Part shown: positions 15,781 to 22,616 of the stretch, piece after piece
Layout: each line of letters begins with the position of its first letter
Position numbering within the stretch: position 1 is the stretch's first letter
Assembly (NCBI GenBank): GCA_034432595.1
Contig: DAOUBT010000017.1
Span: 1-22,616 of the forward strand
Origin: DAOTZR01 sp034432595
GTDB lineage: Bacteria > Chloroflexota > Anaerolineae > B4-G1 > SLSP01
Direction of reading: 5' to 3'
DNA: 22,616 nucleotides
Translations under genes and position numbers: made by a program
The notes under the pieces: generated by a model
What the model saw: only the letters and a program-made list of their open reading frames with translations
The model's database searches: none
Told to the model about the DNA's origin: nothing

Positions 15781-16659
15781 GTGGGCGAGATTATGGCTTT
15801 GCTTTCGGCGCTGTTGTGGGCGGTAGCCGTGCTGGCCTTCGAGCGGGCCGGCAAGCGCTTCACACCCTGGCAACTCAACGTCTTCAAGGGCGTCACATCC
15901 GTGCTGCTGTTCAGCCTGACGGCGCTGGCGATGGGCCTGCAGCCCTGGCGTGAAGTGACCGCATCTGATGCGACCCGCCTGGCTCTGAGCGGCCTGATCG
16001 GCATCACCTTAGGCGATACGGCATATTTCGCGGCCCTGCAGCGTCTGGGGACGCGCCGCTGTCTGCTGTTGGGCATCCTTTCGCCGCCGCTGACCGCGCT
16101 GTTGGGCTGGCTGGCCCTGCACGAAACGCTCACGCTGCGCGAAGGCATGGGCATTGCGCTCACCCTGGGCGGCGTGGCCTGGGTCATCGCGCAAAAACAA
16201 GCCGACGACACGCCCCGGCAGGTCTGGCTGGGCATCGCTTATGGGACGCTGGCGGTAGGCGGACAGGCCGTCGGCGCATTGCTGACGCGCTCCGTCTTCG
16301 CCGCCCACGACGTCAGTCCCTTGACCACGGCGCTGTTTCGCCTCGGCGCGGCGACCCTGGCGTTGGGCGCGGGCAGCCTCCTGATGCGCCCTGGCACATC
16401 CAAACCCGAAGTCGCATTCTGGCGGGATAAAGGGGTGCACATGGCAGCGGTGGGCACGCTGCTGGGGACCTACATCGCCATGATTACCTACATGAGCGCC
16501 TTGAAATACGCTTCCTCTGTGGGGGTGGTGCAGACCCTGCTCACCACCAGTCAATTGTGGGGATTGGGCTTAGCGGCGCTGCGCGGCGAACGCCTGAGCA
16601 CGCGCGCCATCGTGGGCGCCTTCGTGGGCCTGGCCGGGGTGGCGCTGCTGTTACTGTAA
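15781..16659 (+). CDS. EamA/DMT family transporter
   Basis: 292 residues from GTG 15781. This start was chosen because the strong AGGAGG (15768-15773) lies seven bases before it; ATG 15775, two codons earlier in the same frame, is only one base from the SD. It is a drug/metabolite-transporter-type protein with two EamA repeats, each about five membrane helices (ten in all). Recognisable segments are IMALLSALLWAVAVLAFERAG, GITLGDTAYFAALQRLGTRRC and SPPLTALLGWLALHETLT in the first half. The second half repeats the pattern, ending in SVGVVQTLLTTSQLWGLGLAALRGERLS and a last hydrophobic helix. The substrate cannot be told from sequence. It is separated from hemW by the hairpin array and converges with the histidine kinase gene. 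Confidence 0.9.
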   Translation: MGEIMALLSALLWAVAVLAFERAGKRFTPWQLNVFKGVTSVLLFSLTALAMGLQPWREVTASDATRLALSGLIGITLGDTAYFAALQRLGTRRCLLLGILSPPLTALLGWLALHETLTLREGMGIALTLGGVAWVIAQKQADDTPRQVWLGIAYGTLAVGGQAVGALLTRSVFAAHDVSPLTTALFRLGAATLALGAGSLLMRPGTSKPEVAFWRDKGVHMAAVGTLLGTYIAMITYMSALKYASSVGVVQTLLTTSQLWGLGLAALRGERLSTRAIVGAFVGLAGVALLLL

Positions 16660-16682
16660 GGCATCCGCCACCCGGCCAGGAT

Positions 16683-16700
16683 GGGGTGCGCCCTCACCCC
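16683..16700. terminator. Weak hairpin between convergent genes
   Basis: GGGGTG (16683-16688) can pair with CACCCC (16695-16700), with further G/C pairing outside. It sits in the 69-base gap between the transporter stop and the end of the kinase gene on the opposite strand. No U-tract follows on either strand, so a bidirectional terminator is only a guess. Confidence 0.3.
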
Positions 16701-16728
16701 GGCACGTTCTCACAAACGGCACACGGAG

Positions 16729-19413
16729 CTAAGCGCTCAAGTCCGCAAGCACATCGAAGCGAAAATCGTCCAATAAAGCCTGCAGACGGTGACGCAGCGG
16801 CAGGTCCTCATCGCGCAGCTCTTGCAGCAAACCCTGTACCACGTCCGCATCGGCGCGCAGCGCGGCTTGATGAAGCGCCTGACGCCAGGCAGCAGGCAGA
16901 TGGGCCAGGGCTGCCGGCGTCAGCGCCTGAGCTTCGCTTCCCGCAAGAACGGCGGCCTCCTCCGGTGCAGCTTCCTCGAACGCCACGCCCAACTGTCGCT
17001 CCAACGTGTCCCAAATCACCGCTTCGCGGAAGGGCTTGCGCACGAAATCATCGCACCCGGCCGCCATAATCTCCGCGCGTTCCTCCTCGAAGGCGCTGGC
17101 CGTGAGCGCCACAATCTTCACCGCATCCCCGCCGGGCAACGCACGGATACGGCGCGTCGCCTCGCGCCCATCAAGCACCGGCATCCGCATATCCATGAAG
17201 ATCAAATGCGGGTGCCATGCCTGCCACACCTCGATGGCGGCCTGTCCATCCTCCGCGGTGCGCACGTCAAACCCCAAAGGCTGCAGCAACTTGAGCAGCA
17301 AGGTGCGCGTGGATGCCACATCATCCACCACCAGGATGCGGTACTGCGGCTGCCCCGCCTTGAGACCCACCACGCGCCGCGCGGCACGTGTCGGCTGCAC
17401 GGCTTCCGCAGCGACGGCGCGCAGCGGGATGGTCAGACGAAAACACGTCCCCACCCCCACGGTACTGGTCACGCTCAACTCGCCGCCCATCAGGCGCGCG
17501 AACTGTCGGCTGATGGGCATCCCCAACCCCGTGCCCTGATTCCGCTGACCGGTGCGCGTCTGCACAAACGGCTCGAAAACCGCGGGCAGCTCATCCGACG
17601 CGATGCCCGGCCCCGTATCCTCCACCTCCACCGTGAGCAACCAGCGCTCCGCGTCATCGCGCGGCGCGCCGCGTGCGCGCAACGTCACCCCGCCCTGCTG
17701 CGTGAACTTCACCGCATTGCTGAGCAGGTTGATGAGAATCTGCCTTAGCTTTCCGGCGTCGGCCTGCACGTAGCGCTCCAACGAAGCGTCCAGCTCAAAC
17801 AGCAGCGTCAACCCTTTGGCCGTGGCGCGCAGGCGGAACATATCCTCCAAATCGCGCAGGAGCTGCTGCAAATCAAAAGGCTCTTCCACCACAGTCATGC
17901 GCCCCGCCTCGATTTTGGAAAGGTCGAGCACATCGTTAATCAGGTCGAGCAGGTGTTCTCCACTGCGCGCGATAATATCAATCTGCTCGCGCTGCTCCGG
18001 TGTAAGCGTTGGATCGTGGGTAAGCAGTTCGGTGAAGCCCAAAATAGCGTTGAGCGGGGTGCGCAATTCGTGGCTCATGTTCGCCAGGAACATGCTTTTG
18101 GCGCGATTGGCAGCTTCAGCGGCAGCGCGCGCCTCCTCTGCTGCCAGCTCGGCCTGACGACGGCGCGTGATATCCGTGGTCAACATCAGCCACCCCGCCA
18201 GTTGCTCCCCGTTAAACAACGGCGAAAGGCGCACATCGTACCAGGCGGACGCAGCGGGCAGCTCGGCCCGCTGAAAGATGGGACCCTGCTCCGGCGTGGG
18301 CGTCCATCCCGCCATACTTTCTGGACCCGGCAGCGTTTGCAGCAAATCCAGCACCTCCGGCCACACCTTAAAAAGGCGGCTGCCGGGTTGGCCGATGAGG
18401 TCCCGCATTTTGAGGGAGCCACGCTCATCCCGTGCCATCCCTTCCGGCGTGGCGCGTTCGAGGCGGTGGCGCGCCCGTTCGCGCGCCGAAAAGAGTTCCC
18501 CCAGCACCACCGGCTGCAGGCGCGGAGGCCGATAGCCCAGCGTTTCCATCAGGCGCAGCGCCAGCGGATTGGCCTCCAACAGCGTGAAGCGCGTATCCAG
18601 CACAAAAAGCGCATCGCTGAGGCTCGTGAGGAGCGTATCCATCACGACCGGCATGGCGACCAAAGCATCGTAGCGCGAAAAGACCCACCAGGCATAGGCG
18701 GAAACGGCCAGCCACAACGCGGGCAGGGCTATGGGATTGGGGTCCGGCACCAGCGACCAGAAGCGCGTGAGGCCGAACAACCAGGGGACAAGGCCCAACA
18801 GGGTAAGCGCTAAAAAGGGACGCTGATGGAGGCGCGCGACCCGTCGGCGCTGGATCATGAGCAGGCGCGCGCTCGAAGCCAACAGGAAAATCTGATACAG
18901 CGCCACGCTCACCATCAGGAAGGCCAGCACACCCGCCCAGAGCCGTATCACATCGCTCTGCGTCGGGTCGTCCTGCGCCTGCCGCGCCAGATCGAGCACG
19001 GTCTGCAGGCCGCCGATGGGTATGCCCAGGCGCGGTCCGAGGGCCAGCAGCAAATAGATGCTCCCCGCGCCGACGATGGCCAGAACCGGCGTGGCCAACA
19101 GTAAGCGCCACTGACGGCGCTGCATGTCGCTCACGTGACCGGTGTAGAAGAGAACAAAGCGATACCATAGCACCGGCATCAGCAAAGTAACGGCAATCAA
19201 TGGCACGCGCACCACGAATTGGAAAGCCGGGAAGGCCAGAATGCGCAGCGCCAGCATCCCCCCCTGCGCCAGCAAGCTGAACAGGAGATAGTGGGTGAGG
19301 TATTCCCCTCCGCGAATCGCCTCCGCGCGTTCGCGCGCGTAGCGATAGAGCAGAAGGGTGAAGCCGAACGTCACCCCCAGGAATAAGCTGTTAAGCATAT
19401 CGAGCCAGCTCAT
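16729..19413 (-). CDS. Hybrid sensor histidine kinase (7TM - PAS - HisKA - HATPase - REC)
   Basis: 894 residues. The ATG at 19413 has AAAGGAG six bases upstream. The N-terminus (1-245) has about seven membrane helices of the histidine-kinase 7TM type. A PAS-like sensor follows (about 258-415, ending in DITRRRQAE) and a short coiled coil. HisKA has phospho-acceptor His448 in MSHELRTPLN, and the ATPase domain shows the N box (Asn566), DTGPG (599-603) and GTGLG (627-631). The receiver domain (about 691-805) has Asp697/698, phospho-acceptor Asp741 (FMDMRMP), Thr771 and Lys793. The last 65 residues are a helical tail (LPAAWRQALHQAALRAD ... FRFDVLADL) seen in many cyanobacterial-type hybrid kinases; no phosphotransfer histidine motif is evident. 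The signal sensed and the final response regulator are unknown. It is the last gene of the rmuC operon, overlapping the acetyltransferase stop by ATGA. Confidence 0.94.
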   Translation of the reverse strand: MSWLDMLNSLFLGVTFGFTLLLYRYARERAEAIRGGEYLTHYLLFSLLAQGGMLALRILAFPAFQFVVRVPLIAVTLLMPVLWYRFVLFYTGHVSDMQRRQWRLLLATPVLAIVGAGSIYLLLALGPRLGIPIGGLQTVLDLARQAQDDPTQSDVIRLWAGVLAFLMVSVALYQIFLLASSARLLMIQRRRVARLHQRPFLALTLLGLVPWLFGLTRFWSLVPDPNPIALPALWLAVSAYAWWVFSRYDALVAMPVVMDTLLTSLSDALFVLDTRFTLLEANPLALRLMETLGYRPPRLQPVVLGELFSARERARHRLERATPEGMARDERGSLKMRDLIGQPGSRLFKVWPEVLDLLQTLPGPESMAGWTPTPEQGPIFQRAELPAASAWYDVRLSPLFNGEQLAGWLMLTTDITRRRQAELAAEEARAAAEAANRAKSMFLANMSHELRTPLNAILGFTELLTHDPTLTPEQREQIDIIARSGEHLLDLINDVLDLSKIEAGRMTVVEEPFDLQQLLRDLEDMFRLRATAKGLTLLFELDASLERYVQADAGKLRQILINLLSNAVKFTQQGGVTLRARGAPRDDAERWLLTVEVEDTGPGIASDELPAVFEPFVQTRTGQRNQGTGLGMPISRQFARLMGGELSVTSTVGVGTCFRLTIPLRAVAAEAVQPTRAARRVVGLKAGQPQYRILVVDDVASTRTLLLKLLQPLGFDVRTAEDGQAAIEVWQAWHPHLIFMDMRMPVLDGREATRRIRALPGGDAVKIVALTASAFEEERAEIMAAGCDDFVRKPFREAVIWDTLERQLGVAFEEAAPEEAAVLAGSEAQALTPAALAHLPAAWRQALHQAALRADADVVQGLLQELRDEDLPLRHRLQALLDDFRFDVLADLSA

Positions 19414-19934
19414 GTTATCTCCTTTCGATGGATGCCTTCATTGTACCGGTTTTCGTGAGACTTTGTGAGCCGTGGTTGCTCGCTTTCCAGGTCCAGCGTG
19501 AAGTACTGATCTTCCGCGGTGCAGTGGGTGGGCTGAAAGCCGCAGGCGCGGTAAAAGGTGATGGCATCGTCCCAGGTGCGGGTGGTTTCGAGGATGACAC
19601 GCCGGTACCCGCGCGCACGGGCTTCACAACACAGCGCAGCCAGGATGGCGCGGCCAATTCCGCGCCGCCGCCAGTTGCGGTGCACCGACATGCGGACGAT
19701 TTCAACCGTTTCGGCGTCGTGATGACGAAAAGCGCCGGTGCCGATCACCTGCCCGCCGTAGCGGGCGACCAGAAACAGCCCGTCGTCATACGTCCCCAGG
19801 AGATCGCCCAGGTCAGGATTCTTGCTTGGGTCAAGTTGCCCCCAACGCTCGGCCAGACCGGCGAGGATAAGGTCCCGGGCGGCCTGCTGTTCATCCGCCC
19901 GCAGGCGACCGATTTCCCATTCAGGGTTGGCCAT
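19410..19934 (-). CDS. GNAT family N-acetyltransferase
   Basis: 174 residues from ATG 19934 (MANPEWEIGRLRADEQ). The frame is open upstream to 20060, but that part lies wholly inside rmuC and reads as low-complexity Cys/Pro/Trp-rich sequence. The acetyl-CoA-binding motif is clear: VEIVRMSVHRNWRRRGIGRAILAAL, with RRRGIG as the pyrophosphate loop. A GNAT C-terminal part follows (RVILETTRTWDDAITFYRACGFQP). The acceptor substrate is unknown. The start overlaps the rmuC stop by 14 bases and the stop overlaps the kinase start by four, so translation is probably coupled. No good SD precedes ATG 19934, which supports coupling to rmuC. Confidence 0.85.
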   Translation of the reverse strand: MANPEWEIGRLRADEQQAARDLILAGLAERWGQLDPSKNPDLGDLLGTYDDGLFLVARYGGQVIGTGAFRHHDAETVEIVRMSVHRNWRRRGIGRAILAALCCEARARGYRRVILETTRTWDDAITFYRACGFQPTHCTAEDQYFTLDLESEQPRLTKSHENRYNEGIHRKEIT

Positions 19935-21105
19935 TGAACGGATTTTGCAGAGAACGGGGCTGGGTATCCACTTTTTTGGGCAGGACCAGGTCGCTTTCGC
20001 CAATGCCCATTTCGCGCAGGGCGCGCACGGCGGGCGCAACGCGCGATTCCAGTGAACCAATCGCCTGATTGTAGCTCTCGACAGCGTTGCCCAAGTGTTT
20101 TTGCAAATGGGCCAGGTGACCGATGAACGTTTCCAGGCGGCTGTAGAGTTCGTTGCCTTGCCGGGCGATGGCCTTGGCGTTTTCGGCCAGCGCGTTTTGC
20201 ATCCATCCCCAGGCGACCGTTCGCAGCAGCGCCAGCAAGGTGATCGGGGAGGTCAGCATGACGCGCTGTTGGATGGCAAAATCGAGCAAATCAGGGTCGT
20301 GTTGCAGGGCCGCCGAGAGCATGGCCTCGTTGGGTACGAACAGCACCACAAATTCCGGAGCAGGGTCAAAGGCTTTCCAATAGCCTTTGCTGCTGAGCTG
20401 GCGGACGTGCTCCTTCAGCGCACGAGCATGCGCCTGCAAGTGACGGGCGGCCTCTTCCTCTGTAGCAGATGTGGTCTTCAGGTAGGCATCGAAAGGTGCT
20501 TTGGCGTCCACCGGCAGATGTCCGCCGTTGGGCAGATGGATCAGCAGGTCGGGGCGTACGCCGTTTCCGCTGACCTGCACATTGAAGTCCACGTGCTCGA
20601 GCATGCCGGCCAGTTCGACCACGCGCCGAAGCTGCAGCTCGCCCCATTGGCCGCGGCTGCGCGTAGATTTGAGCGCCTGGGTCAGCTCCTGCGTGGAAGA
20701 TTGCAGGCGCAGATGGGCCTCGTTCAGGGCGCGGATCTGTTCCTGCAGGCCGCTATAGGCTCCTTCCCGCTTGCGTTCCAGTTCGTGCACATGGTTGTCC
20801 AGCTGCTGCAGGTCATTTTGCAAGGGCTGAACAATGGCCTGCATCTGTTCGCTGGCGCGTTTGACCAGTTCATCTGAGCTGCTTTGCAGGATGCGGCTGG
20901 CCACCGCCTGGAAGGTGTTTTCCATCTCTTTGAGCGATTCTTCCAGGAAAAGGCATTCCTTTTCGGCCAGTTTGCGGTCGCTTTCCAGCGCCTGGATGCG
21001 TCCCTGCAGCTGGCTCTGCCGGACAAGATGCCAGATAAAGGTCAGGGTGACACCAAAGATGAACCCGGCGATGAAGTATCCCCACCAGGGAAGCGATGCG
21101 GTCAT
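19921..21105 (-). CDS. rmuC: RmuC family DNA recombination protein
   Basis: 394 residues. The ATG at 21105 has AGGAGA six bases upstream. One N-terminal membrane helix (about 9-28) is followed by a long coiled coil (about 30-150, SMC-like in composition). The RmuC domain then shows GQWGELQLRRVVELAGM (Glu156), RPDLLIHLP (Asp186) and PVDAKAPFDAY (Asp200, Lys202), resembling a PD-(D/E)xK nuclease core, and later the conserved EFVVLFVPNEAM and SPITLLALLRTVAWGW. E. coli RmuC limits inversions at short inverted repeats; the precise activity is not well established. It heads a three-gene operon with overlapping reading frames. Confidence 0.95.
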   Translation of the reverse strand: MTASLPWWGYFIAGFIFGVTLTFIWHLVRQSQLQGRIQALESDRKLAEKECLFLEESLKEMENTFQAVASRILQSSSDELVKRASEQMQAIVQPLQNDLQQLDNHVHELERKREGAYSGLQEQIRALNEAHLRLQSSTQELTQALKSTRSRGQWGELQLRRVVELAGMLEHVDFNVQVSGNGVRPDLLIHLPNGGHLPVDAKAPFDAYLKTTSATEEEAARHLQAHARALKEHVRQLSSKGYWKAFDPAPEFVVLFVPNEAMLSAALQHDPDLLDFAIQQRVMLTSPITLLALLRTVAWGWMQNALAENAKAIARQGNELYSRLETFIGHLAHLQKHLGNAVESYNQAIGSLESRVAPAVRALREMGIGESDLVLPKKVDTQPRSLQNPFNGQP

Positions 21106-21120
21106 GCTGTTCTCCTACTA

Positions 21121-21339
21121 AGTGTTTGAGATAGAATGACAAGCAAGCGGAAGTGGAGGCCGGAGAAACTTCATGGAAATGGGCCATGAGCCCCTCAAGG
21201 AGCTTTTTCCCGGCCTCCCAAATCCCCAATGAGTTGATTGACCAGACAGAGCCCCTATCAAGCGGGGGCATGGGCATTGAAGACCGGTTACCCTCCGAAG
21301 CCTCCCCTTCTCACCAAAACCAGCTTGCGGAGGTGACAT
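21121..21339 (+). ncRNA. Structured leader of an IS110-type element, possible bridge-RNA remnant
   Basis: This is the non-coding stretch directly 5' of the transposase fragment. It holds a perfect 9-bp stem, GGAGGCCGG (21155-21163) with CCGGCCTCC (21210-21218). Inside it AGAAA can pair with TTTTT, and CATGG (21172-21176) with CCATG (21184-21188). A second hairpin, GCCCC (21251-21255) with GGGGC (21265-21269), stands in a larger loop-like stretch. IS110 elements of the IS621 type carry their bridge RNA in this position (established knowledge). That this segment is one is my inference. It also contains the unidentified promoter of rmuC on the other strand. Confidence 0.4.
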
Positions 21340-21636
21340 ATGATCGGTCTCGTGGGTCTGGACATTGCCAAGGATTCTTTCAAGGCAGCATTTCTGTGTC
21401 CGGATGACCAGGGTCAATCGCATACCACCACCCCACAAACCTTTGCGGCAGACCGGCAGGAATGGCAAGCCTTCCTGTCCACCGGGCAAGACTTGCCGCC
21501 TCAAACCTGGCTGGTTGGTCTGGAGTCTTCCGGCCCCTATACCCGGCTGTACCTCCATCATTTGCAGCAGCTGCCTCATCCGGTGTACCTGATGTCGCCC
21601 TTGCAAGCCGGGCACCTCCTTAAGCCAGCATTCCGA
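21340..21636 (+). pseudogene. Truncated IS110-family transposase (5' part only)
   Basis: ATG 21340 follows GGAGGTGA (21329-21336), an almost perfect SD. About 98 residues read as the N-terminus of a DEDD (RuvC-like) IS110 recombinase: VGLDIAKDSF with catalytic Asp8, and VGLESSGPYTRLYLHHL with Glu62, followed by PVYLMSPLQAGHLLK. Full-length proteins are about 300-450 residues and continue with the KTDxxDA motif and a Transposase_20 domain with a catalytic serine; none of this is present. Homology fades after about 21630, where the oppositely oriented nitroreductase gene begins (stop at 21639). The frame runs on to a stop at 21684, but that part is antisense to the nitroreductase. It cannot make an active recombinase. 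Confidence 0.82.
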
Positions 21637-21638
21637 CA

Positions 21639-22520
21639 TCACAGCGGCGCAGGGTGGCCCGCCGGATACCAACTCACCGTATAGACCGGGCCGGCAGCGG
21701 GCACGGGTAAACCCGGATCAGCGTGGACCCATTCGCCGGTGTAACCGGCCTCCTCCAGCGAGAGGGCGAAGTGTGCCATGGCGATGCCCATATCCACGCG
21801 CTGCAGGTCACGCTCCACCAGGATCTCCGCGCCGCGCGGCGGATAGCCCGGCGTGCGCTGCAGATAGAAGTGCCACTTTTCCCCCATTCTGACGATGCGC
21901 CAGGGCTGTTTGTTGGACGCAGAAGGCCCCAGGCGCACCATCTCCAGAGCCTCAGCATAGGGACCAGCGGCTTCCGGCGTAAGCGGATGCTCAAAGTCGC
22001 CATCGAAGAAAAGCTGCGCCCACGGCAGGCGCTGGTCACCACGGGCGGAGGCGCGCACCAGCCGATCGAGCCAGAAGGGCTTTTCGGCGGGGAGACCGGT
22101 GGCCACAACCGCCGGCATGACCTCATCCTCCCGCAACCCCAGACGCGCGGCGAAGCTGCTGCGCGTAAAGCTGCCGCCCAGCCAGCAGGTGCCCAGCTCC
22201 AACGCCGTCGCTTCCAGGACGATGCGCTCCATCACAAAGCCGAAATCCTCAAAGTCGCCTGCGCCGCGCGTCGCCGCACCCACGATAAAACCGGTCGGGT
22301 TGCGGATGAAGCCATACGTACCCAGGCCGCGCAGGGCCTGACGTTCCTCCTCCGTGGCCGCGAGGAGCACGAAACGCACCCGATTGCCCAGAGGGCCTTG
22401 TGTCTGCGCCGCGCAAAAGGCCGCCAGCGCCTCCCGTTGCGCTTCCGGGATGGGTGTCGGCTGATAGGTGCGGCAGGAATAGCGCCGACGGATTTGTTCC
22501 GTGATAGACATGCGTTGCAT
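21639..22520 (-). CDS. Nitroreductase family protein (TM1586-like)
   Basis: 293 residues from ATG 22520, which has GGGAG five bases upstream. ATG 22538 and ATG 22511 are alternatives in the same frame. The flavin-binding N-terminus is typical (MSITEQIRRRYSCRTYQPTPIP; the Arg-Arg and Ser-x-Arg contact FMN phosphate in the family). LEATALELGTCWLGGSFTRSSFAARLGL and the second-half motif MVRLGPSASNKQPWRIVR repeat the nitroreductase pattern. VDMGIAMAHFALSLEEAGYTGEW completes it. This is the TM1586-type nitroreductase family; the physiological substrate is unknown. The C-terminus (VYTVSWYPAGHPAPL) extends slightly past the usual end and abuts the broken IS110 element, so the last residues may derive from the rearrangement. 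Confidence 0.9.
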   Translation of the reverse strand: MQRMSITEQIRRRYSCRTYQPTPIPEAQREALAAFCAAQTQGPLGNRVRFVLLAATEEERQALRGLGTYGFIRNPTGFIVGAATRGAGDFEDFGFVMERIVLEATALELGTCWLGGSFTRSSFAARLGLREDEVMPAVVATGLPAEKPFWLDRLVRASARGDQRLPWAQLFFDGDFEHPLTPEAAGPYAEALEMVRLGPSASNKQPWRIVRMGEKWHFYLQRTPGYPPRGAEILVERDLQRVDMGIAMAHFALSLEEAGYTGEWVHADPGLPVPAAGPVYTVSWYPAGHPAPL

Positions 22521-22567
22521 GGTCGCTCCCAAGATCATCCGGTTATGAGGCCATCATGAAAGTTAAG

Positions 22568-22616
22568 GGTAAAGGTTACCTTTTGGGGTGGGCGAAGGCA
22601 ATGCCTTCGCCCACCC
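22568..22616. repeat. Dispersed palindrome, copy 4 (core 22586-22616), with GGTAA/TTACC hairpin
   Basis: The core is a perfect 31-base palindrome with 15-base arms (GGGTGGGCGAAGGCA and its complement) around a central A, reaching the end of the window. GGTAA (22568-22572) and TTACC (22576-22580) form a small hairpin just before it, as upstream of copies 1 and 2. It lies upstream of the nitroreductase start on the opposite side of any minus-strand promoter. Confidence 0.8.

Noticed and set aside
16789..18813. Long plus-strand open frames opposite the histidine kinase
   Set aside because: Shadow frames with no recognisable domain; the opposite strand encodes clear HisKA, HATPase and REC motifs.
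21637..21684. Last codons of the transposase frame
   Set aside because: They are antisense to the nitroreductase 3' end and show no IS110 resemblance; counted as read-through, not as transposase.

Overview
The window looks like a moderately GC-rich bacterial chromosome segment, most likely from Chloroflexota (Anaerolineae-like). That placement is inferred from a very large SdrD_B-type surface protein, a TM1586-type nitroreductase, a DUF1461/TIGR01906 membrane protein, a 7TM hybrid histidine kinase and the dnaK-grpE-dnaJ gene order. No rRNA gene or other decisive marker is present. The genes are mostly housekeeping, with accessory material in the gaps: dispersed palindromes, a dense hairpin array and a truncated IS110-type insertion sequence.

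Layout. 1-30 (-) is the 5' tip of an unidentified gene with a strong ribosome binding site. 253-6387 (-) encodes a 2044-residue secreted, membrane-anchored multi-domain surface protein. 6635-8802 (+) is a two-gene operon: a DUF1461 membrane protein translationally coupled to a GH13 amylase, closed by a clear terminator. 9127-12686 (+) is the Hsp70 system dnaK-grpE-dnaJ (the J protein lacks the zinc-finger region). 12882-15314 (+) holds three tightly packed or overlapping genes: a GIY-YIG nuclease-like protein, an ABC ATPase without a visible permease, and hemW, which apparently begins at AUA. 15317-15687 is an array of small hairpins. 15781-16659 (+) is an EamA/DMT transporter. 21105-16729 (-) is an overlapping operon rmuC - GNAT acetyltransferase - hybrid histidine kinase. 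21121-21636 (+) is the 5' part of an IS110-family element, including a structured leader that could be a bridge-RNA remnant. 22520-21639 (-) is a nitroreductase.

How it fits together. The chaperone genes form a functional unit: GrpE and the J protein regulate the DnaK ATPase cycle. The amylase probably acts on maltodextrins in the cytoplasm, because it has no signal peptide. The rmuC operon couples a nuclease-fold protein, an acetyltransferase and a sensor kinase by short overlaps. I see no functional link among them beyond co-transcription.

Most unusual signals: (1) the truncated IS110 element with its folded leader; (2) the CCAGGC/GCCTGG hairpin array after hemW; (3) hemW with no NUG start codon that retains its radical-SAM cysteines; (4) four intergenic copies of a palindrome centred on GGCAATGCC, with paired base changes that preserve the stem.
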